This document shows positions 1-6,203 of a stretch of DNA of 8,297 nt, piece by piece. This stretch comes from Ga0077527 sp038106575. GTDB taxonomy: Bacteria; Pseudomonadota; Gammaproteobacteria; Burkholderiales; SG8-41. The translations under genes were made by a program, and so were the position numbers. The stretch lies in assembly GCA_038106575.1 (NCBI GenBank), contig JAYOED010000092.1:1-8297 (forward strand), given 5' to 3'. The notes beneath the pieces are model-generated. The model saw nothing but the letters and a program-made list of their open reading frames with translations. It made no database searches and was not told where the DNA came from. Each line of letters starts with the position of its first letter. The stretch's first letter is position 1.

Positions 1-22
1 CGCCCTAATTACCTTAATTTTA

Positions 23-166
23 AATAACCGGCGATAGACCATGATTAGTCTGATTTATTCTTTGCTTCAGGAATTCAGCCAACTAAATCACTGCTCCCCA
101 AGCTCCTTCCGGTATTTGTAAGTCACCGGTTTCACTACTGCGACAAAGGCCTGATGATTTAAAGCC
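23..166 (-). pseudogene. Decayed duplicate of the 3' end of the adjacent DctP-like gene
   Basis: The plus strand at 67-166 closely resembles 222-322, the 3' end of the intact DctP-like gene. Read on the minus strand it gives HQAFV, VKPVT and KYRKELG in the same order as the intact C-terminus; I count 20 of the last 29 residues identical. The tryptophan codon of the intact gene (W300) is TGA here, and the same terminal TGA follows. Similarity continues past the stop codon: 23-47 matches 183-207 at about 19 of 25 bases. The unit repeats at a period of about 155-160 bp. No start or upstream coding sequence is present, so it cannot be a working gene. Either a local tandem duplication decayed, or a second paralogue was deleted down to its tail. 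Confidence 0.8.
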
Positions 167-184
167 GTATGCCTCATTATTTAA

Positions 185-207
185 TAATTGGGGACAGACC
201 ACAATTA
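185..207. repeat. Inverted-repeat box around GGGACAGACCA
   Basis: TAATTG (185-190) and CAATTA (202-207) are perfect 6-bp inverted arms around an 11-base core, GGGACAGACCA. A worn copy of the box lies at about 25-47, inside the upstream repeat. From memory, GGTCTGTCCCC boxes are common beside IS200-like or REP-associated transposase genes in Proteobacteria, but no transposase is visible here. It may be a stray mobile-element-associated repeat; the assignment is weak. Confidence 0.35.
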
Positions 208-221
208 CATGAACCAGCGCT

Positions 222-1142
222 TCAGGAACTCAGCAATCTAAACCACTCATTTCCCAGCTCCTTCCGGTATTTGTCCGTCACCGGTTTCACCGTCGTGACG
301 AAAGCCTGATGCTCTTTAGCGCTGAGCGTTATCACTTCGTTTTCCGCAGGATCCAGCTGCTTCAGCATTGCTTCGTCTTCTGCCGCCGCCAGTTTCCGTT
401 GCAGCACGGTGGCCTCGGCTGCGGCGGCGTTGACCGCCTGCTGTACGTCTGAAGGCCAGGTATCATATTCGGCACGGTTGACCATCAGGCAGGCAACACC
501 GAAGACGTGGCTCGAAATAGTGATGTAGCGGTGGTGCTTGTGAACGTTGAAGTTGACGATGTTGGTCAGCGGATTGTCCTGCGCCTGGAAGCGTTCACCA
601 GAGATCTGTTCGAAGAAAATCTTGATGTCCTCTGCGATGGGTTCGAAGCCCATCAGGCGCAGCGATTCGCCCTGAAGTGCGCTCCTCTGGTGGCGACTGC
701 GAATGCCCTTGCAGTCGGCGGGGGTGTGGATGGGGCGCACGCGGTTGCTGAAGTGGCGAAAGCCGTTGTCCCAATACGCGAGCAGTCGGTGCGGCGATTT
801 TTCGATCAGCTGCGCGCGCAACCGTTCGCCCAGTGGACCGTCGAGCGCGGCATAGGCTGTGGTGCGGTCGCGGAAGAGGAAGGGCAGGTCGAACATTTTC
901 AGTGCCGGCACCCAATGGGTGAAACGCAGCGACGAGATGTAGCACATCGACAGTTCGCCGCTTTCCACCATCTTCGGCAGGTCGCCGGACTTGTGGCCCA
1001 GCGCTAGCACGTCGGGCATGAACTGGAAATTGATACGGTCGCCGAGCTTGGCTTTCAGCGCTAAGCCGAGGTGGACGCAGGCACGGGTGTGGATCGAGGC
1101 GGCCTTCTGGTAGCCGCCGACGCGGATTACGATGGGTTTCAT
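222..1142 (-). CDS. TRAP-type DctP-like substrate-binding protein without signal peptide
   Basis: The 306-residue product has the DctP fold signature: an N-terminal beta strand (VIRVGGYQ, residues 4-12), FDLPFLF at 84-90, the GFRHFSNR region at 127-134, and PADCKGIRSR at 141-150. R150 sits where the family keeps its carboxylate-binding arginine. DctP proteins normally deliver C4-dicarboxylates or other organic acids to a membrane permease. Here the ATG at 1142 opens directly at the mature domain with no export signal, and no DctQ or DctM genes are in view. The usual GVVDGQENP-like motif reads SGERFQAQDNP (181-191). The open frame reaches back to 1274, but that part is antisense to the VOC gene and I reject it. 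No good ribosome site precedes 1142. It may be a cytoplasmic binding protein or a sensory or enzymatic derivative. The family call is firm, the role is not. Confidence 0.82.
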   Translation of the reverse strand: MKPIVIRVGGYQKAASIHTRACVHLGLALKAKLGDRINFQFMPDVLALGHKSGDLPKMVESGELSMCYISSLRFTHWVPALKMFDLPFLFRDRTTAYAALDGPLGERLRAQLIEKSPHRLLAYWDNGFRHFSNRVRPIHTPADCKGIRSRHQRSALQGESLRLMGFEPIAEDIKIFFEQISGERFQAQDNPLTNIVNFNVHKHHRYITISSHVFGVACLMVNRAEYDTWPSDVQQAVNAAAAEATVLQRKLAAAEDEAMLKQLDPAENEVITLSAKEHQAFVTTVKPVTDKYRKELGNEWFRLLSS

Positions 1143-1165
1143 AAAGCAGGTTTCATGGTGTGGAG

Positions 1166-1193
1166 TTAACGGTCGAAACGATGAGCCTATGCT
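1166..1193 (+). promoter_or_regulatory. Candidate sigma70 promoter for the VOC gene
   Basis: TTAACG (1166-1171) and TATGCT (1188-1193) are separated by 16 bp, each matching four of six consensus bases. An alternative -10, TATGAT (1195-1200), overlaps the region. It lies in the 82-bp gap between divergent genes and gives a short leader before the strong ribosome site. Weak by itself, but well placed. Confidence 0.35.
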
Positions 1194-1224
1194 ATATGAT
1201 TCAAGGCTAAGGAGGATATGCGCC

Positions 1225-1674
1225 ATGCAGGTGAAAGGCATACACCATATCAATATCGGCTGCCTCAAAAGCAATCTGCCGGCGATCGATAAGTTCTACT
1301 GCGAAGGCCTTGGCCTGACCGTCAGGTCGCGCCCGGATTTTTCCAACAAGGGGCTGTGGCTGTACATCGGCGACCATCCGCTGGTGCACGTGGTGTCGCG
1401 CTTCAAACCGGACTGGTCGGGCATCGACGAGGCGCACAGCGGCTGCGACCATACCGCGTATTCGGTGACCGGCGTGCAGGCCTTCCGTGAGCGCCTGCGC
1501 AAGCAGGGCATTCCTTTCGATGAGCAGAGTGTGCCTAATGCCGGCTTCCAGATGTTCATGCGCGATCCGGTTGGCAACAAGTTGAAGCTGAACTTCCTGA
1601 AAGAGGAAATACCGGGCGATGTCGCCAGCGGCACGCTTTCGGCGACCCAGTTTTCGGAGCACGCCAAGCGCTGA
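1225..1674 (+). CDS. VOC (glyoxalase/bleomycin-resistance fold) family protein
   Basis: This 149-residue product has one pair of beta-alpha-beta-beta-beta modules, the usual size for a single VOC domain. The first strand is GIHHINIG (6-12), the second module starts at DHTAYSV (75-81), and the C-terminal signature is DPVGNKLKL (114-122). VOC proteins bind a divalent metal and act as lyases, isomerases, dioxygenases or thiol transferases. Probable metal histidines are H8, H55 and H76. The glutamate normally found in DPxGNxIEL is lysine (K121), so metal binding may be altered or lost. The start is fixed by AAGGAGG about 9 bases upstream of the ATG at 1225; an ATG at 1218 is out of frame. It is divergent from the DctP-like gene and 84 bp before the racemase-family gene. 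Substrate unknown. Confidence 0.85.
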   Translation: MQVKGIHHINIGCLKSNLPAIDKFYCEGLGLTVRSRPDFSNKGLWLYIGDHPLVHVVSRFKPDWSGIDEAHSGCDHTAYSVTGVQAFRERLRKQGIPFDEQSVPNAGFQMFMRDPVGNKLKLNFLKEEIPGDVASGTLSATQFSEHAKR

Positions 1675-1677
1675 ATT

Positions 1678-1688
1678 TAGAGACTCTA
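1678..1688. promoter_or_regulatory. Small palindrome in the VOC-racemase gap
   Basis: TAGAG and CTCTA form a perfect inverted repeat around a single A just after the VOC stop codon. It could be half of a protein-binding site together with the hairpin at 1697-1716. An 11-bp palindrome can arise by chance, so confidence is low. Confidence 0.2.
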
Positions 1689-1696
1689 GTTGTCGG

Positions 1697-1716
1697 GAAT
1701 CCCGTTTTCGGGATTC
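1697..1716. promoter_or_regulatory. Perfect 8-bp hairpin with TTTT loop before the racemase-family gene
   Basis: GAATCCCG (1697-1704) and CGGGATTC (1709-1716) are exact reverse complements around a four-base TTTT loop. It lies 23 bp after the VOC stop and 42 bp before the racemase start. No T-run follows on either strand, so it is not a classical intrinsic terminator. It may be a weak terminator, an RNA-stabilising or processing stem, or an operator. The structure is certain; its function is not. Confidence 0.55.
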
Positions 1717-1744
1717 AAACTCGACCCATATTTACTTCAACGGA

Positions 1745-1750
1745 AAAGGA
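1745..1750 (+). promoter_or_regulatory. Ribosome binding site that fixes the racemase-family GTG start
   Basis: AAAGGA lies 8 bases before the GTG at 1759. The open frame extends back to a TTG at 1690, but that start has no ribosome site and would read through the hairpin. The protein from the GTG opens with the family-typical MKLWYQS. Confidence 0.65.
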
Positions 1751-1758
1751 CGTATTAC

Positions 1759-2664
1759 GTGAAGCTCTGGTATCAAAGCATGTCGCGGCAGGCCGCATGG
1801 GGGCATTACAACGTGGCGCTGCGGCGCATACTCGACCGGGTGAAAGACCCTGAGACCGTGATCGAGGTTCACGGCATCACCAAGCGCGGCGGGCTGGCCG
1901 ATCAGTTTCATTATCTCGATTACCTGGAGTCGGGCGAGGTCATGGAGAACGTGCAGATCGCGACCAGGCGCGGCTTTGACGCCTTCCTGATCGGCAATAT
2001 CGGCGACCCCGGCCTGCAGATGTGCCGCGAGATCACCACGATGCCGGTGTTGGGCCTGTGCGAAACGGCGCTGCACACCGCCTGCATGATGGGGCAGAAC
2101 TTTTCCCTGGTGACCATCAATGAGAAATTCACCCCGCGCATCATCGACAATGTGCACCGCTACAAGCTCGAGCGGCGGCTGCGCGCGGTGAACCGCATGA
2201 CCATCGACCGCATCAATGACCTTGATGAAGGCTTTACCAGGGCTGCGGCACGAAAGCGCATCCTTGACCAGTTCATGAAGGCTGCCAATGCCAATGTCGA
2301 GCAGGGTGCCGAGGTGATCATTGCCGCGGGTGGCGTGGTGATGGCGCTGCTGGCAGAGTTTGGTGTGCACGAGGCGGCGCGCAATACGCCTATCCTCAAC
2401 GGCATTTTGTCGCTGGTGAAGATGAGCGAGGCGGCAGTGAAGATCAACCGCATCATGGGCGGCAAGTTTCTTAGCAAGCGCTTGTATTACGCACCGCCGG
2501 GACCGGATCAGATCGACGAGATCCGCAAGTATTACGGCGATGTCTACCCGACCGTTAAAAGCCCGACCCAAAAATCAGCGGCAAAGAAGCTGGCCACCAG
2601 CAAGAAATCTACCCCCCCCAAAACGATCAACAAGAAAATCACCCTAACGAGGAGCAAGAAATGA
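1759..2664 (+). CDS. Aspartate/glutamate/hydantoin racemase-family protein with lysine-rich tail
   Basis: The 301-residue product, read from GTG, has a racemase-superfamily core: MKLWYQS at the N-terminus, IGNIGDPGL (78-86), PVLGLCETALHTA (96-108) and EVIIAAGGVVMALL (185-198). Relatives racemise or isomerise amino acids, hydantoins or maleate, or decarboxylate malonates, using two cysteines or one. In hydantoin racemases the first cysteine lies just before GDPGL and the second in a GC motif near the C-terminus; here these are N80 and the GG at about 191-192. Other cysteines (C89, C101, C109) do not sit at those places. The reaction is therefore uncertain. From residue 267 a 35-residue tail has 11 lysines and no acidic residue, unusual for the family. 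Its stop overlaps the next start as ATGA, indicating translational coupling to the TctC-type gene. Confidence 0.82.
   Translation: MKLWYQSMSRQAAWGHYNVALRRILDRVKDPETVIEVHGITKRGGLADQFHYLDYLESGEVMENVQIATRRGFDAFLIGNIGDPGLQMCREITTMPVLGLCETALHTACMMGQNFSLVTINEKFTPRIIDNVHRYKLERRLRAVNRMTIDRINDLDEGFTRAAARKRILDQFMKAANANVEQGAEVIIAAGGVVMALLAEFGVHEAARNTPILNGILSLVKMSEAAVKINRIMGGKFLSKRLYYAPPGPDQIDEIRKYYGDVYPTVKSPTQKSAAKKLATSKKSTPPKTINKKITLTRSKK
2612..2619 (+). repeat. C8 homopolymer followed by A4 inside the racemase-family tail
   Basis: Eight C residues followed by four A residues lie in the lysine-rich tail codons ACC CCC CCC AAA. It is the kind of tract that slips in replication or translation. A -1 shift here opens a stop-free frame of 14 codons leading exactly to the ATG of the TctC-type gene at 2661. 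A +1 shift ends soon after, at the TAA at 2645. No function is shown. Confidence 0.6.
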
Positions 2665-3659
2665 AAGCCATCACCAAGACTTTAGTTGCGGCGGCTGTCG
2701 CTGCTGTAGTCACTGCTGTGTCCACTGCGGCACTGAGCCCGGCAGCAATGGCGGCTGAGACCTATCCCTCGAAGCCGATCCGCTTCGTGGTGCCTTTCGC
2801 GCCCGGTGGCAGCACGGATTTGCTGGCGCGTTTTTTGGCGCAGCATCTGCCCGCGATGCTGGGGCAGAACGTCGTGGTGGATAACCGTCCGGGTGCTGGC
2901 GGTGTGGTGGGGGCGGAACTAGCGTCGCGTGCGCCGGCTGACGGCTACACCATCGTGCTGGGTAGCGCTGGGCCGCTGACCATTAATCCGAACATTCGCA
3001 AGAAGGTGCCTTACGACAGCCTGCGTGATTTTGAGCCTATCACCATGGCGACGATCAGCCCCTTTACGCTGGTAGTGCCGCCCTCGTCACCGGCGAAGAG
3101 TGTGAAAGGCTTGATCGTGCTGGCGAAGTCGAAGAACGGTGCGATGAACTACGGCTCGGCGGGCGCCGGGTCGGTGGGGCATTTTTCGACGGAACAGTTT
3201 ATTACGATGACCGGTATCAAGCTGGTGCATGTGCCTTACAAGGGCGCGGGGCCGGCGGTGACCGATCTGCTCGGCGGGCGGCTCGACATGATGTTCGAGA
3301 ATATGCCGACGGTGCTGCCGCATGTGCGCTCCGGCAAGCTGCGTATGCTGGCGGTGGGTACCAAGACGCGTTCGGCGCTGGCGCCGGAGTTCCCTACCAT
3401 CGCGGAAGAGGGCGTGCCGGGTTATCATTCCAGCACGACTTTCGGCGTGCTCGCGCCGGCGAAGACGCCGGCGGCGATCATCCAGCGACTCAATATCGCG
3501 ATGGTTAAGATACTCAAGTCACCGGAAGGCAAGAGCACGCTGGCGGCACGTGGCATCGAGACCGTGGGCAGCACACCGCGAGAATATGCGGCACAGATCA
3601 AGGACGAGTTCCAACGCTACGGTAAGATTGCCAAAGCTGCGGGTATCCGAGTGGATTAA
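2661..3659 (+). CDS. TctC/Bug-family periplasmic substrate-binding protein
   Basis: The 332-residue length is typical of the family. Residues 1-32 are a Sec signal peptide: KAITK, a long Ala/Val core, and a cleavage-like AMAA before ETYPSK. The mature domain shows the standard signatures in order: YPSKPIRFVVPFAPGGSTD, VDNRPGAGG, ADGYT, NYGSAGAGSVGH, VPYKG and a GVPGY region. Bug proteins capture small carboxylates or related metabolites in the periplasm, sometimes for a TctA/TctB permease, often as orphans. No TctA or TctB is in the window. GAGGAG lies 6 bases before the ATG, which overlaps the racemase stop, so the two are probably co-translated. Its position between catabolic enzymes suggests it binds their substrate. 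The ligand cannot be predicted. Confidence 0.95.
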   Translation: MKAITKTLVAAAVAAVVTAVSTAALSPAAMAAETYPSKPIRFVVPFAPGGSTDLLARFLAQHLPAMLGQNVVVDNRPGAGGVVGAELASRAPADGYTIVLGSAGPLTINPNIRKKVPYDSLRDFEPITMATISPFTLVVPPSSPAKSVKGLIVLAKSKNGAMNYGSAGAGSVGHFSTEQFITMTGIKLVHVPYKGAGPAVTDLLGGRLDMMFENMPTVLPHVRSGKLRMLAVGTKTRSALAPEFPTIAEEGVPGYHSSTTFGVLAPAKTPAAIIQRLNIAMVKILKSPEGKSTLAARGIETVGSTPREYAAQIKDEFQRYGKIAKAAGIRVD

Positions 3660-3686
3660 AGAACACATTAAATTATATATTTACCA

Positions 3687-4586
3687 ATGAATGCGGTTGC
3701 GGTCTCAGCGTTTTCCAAGGCGCTCGGCGCACAGGTCGATTGCGGGGATGTGCGTCAGCTCGACCATGCCGCATTTCGGCAGGTGTATCAGGCGCTGCTT
3801 GATCATCTGGTGATCCGCATCCGCGGCCAGCAGCTGAGTGACCCAGAACTGATTGCCTTTGGCAAGCGCTTCGGTGAACTGGACTTTGCGCCGCTGGCTA
3901 AGACCGGCAAGGAACTGGCGCGTCCGCACCCCGAGGTCATCGTGGTCTCGAATGTGATGGAAAACGGCGTGCCGATCGGCGTGCTGCGCGATACCGAAGT
4001 AGTCTGGCATTCTGACAACTCGTACCGTGACAAGCCGCTGTCCTACAGCATGCTTCACGCGCTTGAAGTACCGCCTAAGGGCGGCAGGACCGGATTTGCC
4101 AACATGTACCTCGCGCTGGAAACGCTGGATCCGGCGCTGCGCCAACAGATCGAAGGCAAAACGCTAAAGCATGACAGGACCTACAACAGCGCCGGTGACC
4201 TGCGCGAAGGCTTCCAACCGGTGAATGACGTGCGCGACGCACCGGGTCCAAGTCATCCGATTATCCGCACCCATCCCGAAACCTGCTGCAACGCGTTGTA
4301 TCTCGGGCGGCGGCCGAATGCCTACATTAACGGGCTGGAGGTTGATAAATCGGAAAAAATGCTCAACGCATTGTGGGCGCATGCGACGCAGGAGAAATTC
4401 ACCTGGCATCACGAGTGGAAACTCGGCGATATCCTCATTTGGGATAACCGCTGCGTGATGCACCATCGTGATCCGTTCGACGGTAGGTATCGACGCATCA
4501 TGCACCGTATTCAGTGTGCGGGCGACGTGCCGTCGTTGCAGTCCGACGCGCGGGAAGGTCATGAGCGAGCGCGGATGGCGGCTTAG
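3687..4586 (+). CDS. TauD/TfdA-family 2-oxoglutarate-dependent dioxygenase
   Basis: The 299-residue product carries the Fe(II) triad of the TauD family: the HxD pair H108 and D110 in WHSDNSY, and distal H259 in WDNRCVMH. R270 sits 11 residues after H259, the spacing of the 2-oxoglutarate-binding arginine in TauD, and R274 follows. GGRTGFANM (132-140) is the usual segment after the HxD strand. Such enzymes use O2 and 2-oxoglutarate to hydroxylate sulfonates, aryloxyacetates, ethers or similar acids. It starts 27 bp after the TctC-type gene through an A+T-rich gap with no clear ribosome site, probably in the same operon. The last dozen residues (about 288-299) are not family-like: they run into the histidine-kinase relic and may come from it. 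The family is certain, the substrate unknown. Confidence 0.93.
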   Translation: MNAVAVSAFSKALGAQVDCGDVRQLDHAAFRQVYQALLDHLVIRIRGQQLSDPELIAFGKRFGELDFAPLAKTGKELARPHPEVIVVSNVMENGVPIGVLRDTEVVWHSDNSYRDKPLSYSMLHALEVPPKGGRTGFANMYLALETLDPALRQQIEGKTLKHDRTYNSAGDLREGFQPVNDVRDAPGPSHPIIRTHPETCCNALYLGRRPNAYINGLEVDKSEKMLNALWAHATQEKFTWHHEWKLGDILIWDNRCVMHHRDPFDGRYRRIMHRIQCAGDVPSLQSDAREGHERARMAA

Positions 4587-4978
4587 CCTTGCTGAATGGC
4601 TGTATCGGTTCGCTGGAACTGGTCAAGGAAACTTGGCGCCGGGCTCGAGCCCGAGGTCGCCTGCTTTGTCGACATGGCTTACCAGAACAGCGAACGTTTT
4701 GCCGCGCTGATCAATGATGTACTCGACCTGGAGAAGATCCGTTAAGACCGCATGGCACTGGCTCTGCGCCCGCAGAGATTGTGCGCTGCTCGAAAAGCCG
4801 CGCACATCAAGCAGCTGTTCTCAGACATTCGCAAGATCCGCCTGAATCTGCTGCCGGGACCAGATTTCACGGTGTCCGTCGATCACGATCGGCTGATGCA
4901 GGTGCTGACCAATCTACTGTTGAACGCGGCTTGATGTTCTATTTTCTGCTGCCGGTGACCGGTAAACCCGCAGTCTGA
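4558..4978 (+). pseudogene. Relic of a sensor histidine kinase (HisKA to start of HATPase)
   Basis: Pieces of one kinase can be read across different frames. GCIGSLELVKE (4598-4630) is the helix after the H-box. One extra base then moves the frame, and EVACFVDMAYQNSERF, LINDVLDLEKIR continue to a TAA at 4743. In the same frame DRMALALRP resumes, and after a poorly conserved stretch VSVDHDRLMQVLTNLLLNAA (4875-4931) gives the N-box of the ATPase domain before a TGA. A further scrap resembling SPAGDR continues to about 4975. The input domain, the intact HELRTP box and the G-boxes are missing, so it cannot be an active kinase. The order and wording match HisKA-HATPase proteins too well for chance. 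It fills the gap between the dioxygenase and the LLM gene. Confidence 0.8.
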
Positions 4979-6097
4979 TCAGGCGCGTTGCGCGCGAGCA
5001 GCCGGTGCAATTGCGGCATTTATCTGCGGCATGACTTTTTCCGCCATCAGTTCCATTGAGCGCCTGGCCAGTTCCGGATCGACCCAGTCCATGCCGGCGT
5101 AGACGATTTCACCGAAATCCCCGGTTTCTTCGCGCAGTGCAAGAATCTGCTCGGCGACGCTGGAGGGCGTGCCGCAGATCATCAGCCGGTTGACCATGTA
5201 GTCGGTGGTCAGTTCGGCGTCATTCTGTTCCGGGTGTATCTTGAAGATGGCCTGGCGTTTCGAGATCATCATCTTACGTAGCATCATGTCCCAGTAGTAG
5301 CGGTAAGGGCTGGCACTGTCTTCCAGACCGTAGCGGCGTGCGGTCCGCTCGTCATCGGCGACGAAGATGGTGCGCGCGATGCGCCAGTCGGAGATGTCGG
5401 CAACCTTTCCTGCTCGTTTTTTTCCTTCGGCGTAGTTGGTCCAGTGCGAGGGCAGATATTGCGGAAGCAGGAAATTGGCGGAGAGAGGATGGAAATCGCG
5501 CTCGCCCATGGCGATGACACCTTTCGAGAACGGCGCGACCACGGTGCCGACGATTTCGGGGCGCGGCTGCTGGTAGGGCTTAAACATTTCGCCGCGGCCC
5601 ACTGAAGGGTTGCGCGTTTTTGCGGTACTGACCTTGAACCGATTGTCGGGAAAATCGATGTCGTAGGGAACGTCGCGTTCCCAGATGGCGAGGATGATAT
5701 CGATGGCTTCGGCGAACAGTTTGTTGCGGTCTTCGTCGAGCAGTCCTAGCACTTCTGCGTCGGAGGGGAGCGCCCCGGGGCTGATGCCGAAAATAAAGCG
5801 TCCCTGCGCGAGATGGTCGAACATCGCGGCGTGCGCGGCGATCAGGACGGGGTGCGTGTGCGACAGGTTGGACGTGCCTGTGGCTAGCCTGATCTGGCGG
5901 GTGGCGTGGATCAGTGTCGCCAGAAAAATGAAACTGTTGGGTATGTTCTCGGACCTTTCGGTGAGATGCTCACCGACGAAGGCGTCATGAAATCCCAGCC
6001 GGTCGGCCATGATGATGGCTTCACGATCTTCCTGCATGGTGATCGCTGGCGAGCGATGGGAAGGGTGCAGCGGCATTGTGAAAAAACCGAGACGCAT
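4979..6097 (-). CDS. LLM-class flavin-dependent monooxygenase (bacterial luciferase-like)
   Basis: The 372-residue product is full length for the family. Typical elements are RLGFFTMPLHP (2-12), an EDREAIIMADRLGF helix (23-36), VGEH (41-44), ATGTSNL (72-78), and HPVLIAAHAAMFDHLAQGR (82-100) followed by FGISPGALPSD. A C-terminal TTDYMVNRLMICGTPSSVAEQI segment matches the region where these proteins check flavin and substrate. LLM enzymes use reduced FMN and O2 to oxidise substrates such as alkanesulfonates, terpenes, nitrilotriacetate or heterocycles; I would place it nearest the limonene-monooxygenase-like group. AGGAG lies 10 bases before the ATG. No flavin reductase partner is visible. It converges on the dioxygenase operon, with the kinase relic between, and diverges from the thioesterase gene. 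Substrate unknown. Confidence 0.93.
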   Translation of the reverse strand: MRLGFFTMPLHPSHRSPAITMQEDREAIIMADRLGFHDAFVGEHLTERSENIPNSFIFLATLIHATRQIRLATGTSNLSHTHPVLIAAHAAMFDHLAQGRFIFGISPGALPSDAEVLGLLDEDRNKLFAEAIDIILAIWERDVPYDIDFPDNRFKVSTAKTRNPSVGRGEMFKPYQQPRPEIVGTVVAPFSKGVIAMGERDFHPLSANFLLPQYLPSHWTNYAEGKKRAGKVADISDWRIARTIFVADDERTARRYGLEDSASPYRYYWDMMLRKMMISKRQAIFKIHPEQNDAELTTDYMVNRLMICGTPSSVAEQILALREETGDFGEIVYAGMDWVDPELARRSMELMAEKVMPQINAAIAPAARAQRA

Positions 6098-6203
6098 TAG
6101 GGGAGGGCTCCTGTCTGTGCACGCCCGGCTTCTTTTTGGCGCCGTGGCTGACTGGGTTTCAATGTAACATCGTACTGTCGATTACCGCAATGAAGGCTGT
6201 GCC

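Noticed and set aside
507..1007. Plus-strand open frame opposite the DctP-like gene
   Set aside because: Shadow of the minus-strand gene, with no recognisable domain and composition expected of an antisense frame.
1143..1274. Upstream extension of the DctP-like frame, with a hydrophobic stretch that might look like a signal peptide
   Set aside because: It is antisense to the VOC gene start and its promoter and has no ribosome site; the protein fold begins cleanly at the ATG at 1142.
1690..1758. TTG-started N-terminal extension of the racemase-family protein
   Set aside because: No ribosome site, it would read through the perfect hairpin, and GTG 1759 has AAAGGA and a family-typical N-terminus.
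1732..2571. Long minus-strand open frame opposite the racemase-family gene
   Set aside because: Histidine- and arginine-rich antisense translation of a well-recognised gene; no family features.
3322..3690. Arginine-rich plus-strand frame inside the TctC-type gene
   Set aside because: Frame-shifted reading of a clearly conserved gene; low-complexity RRRR/SS composition.
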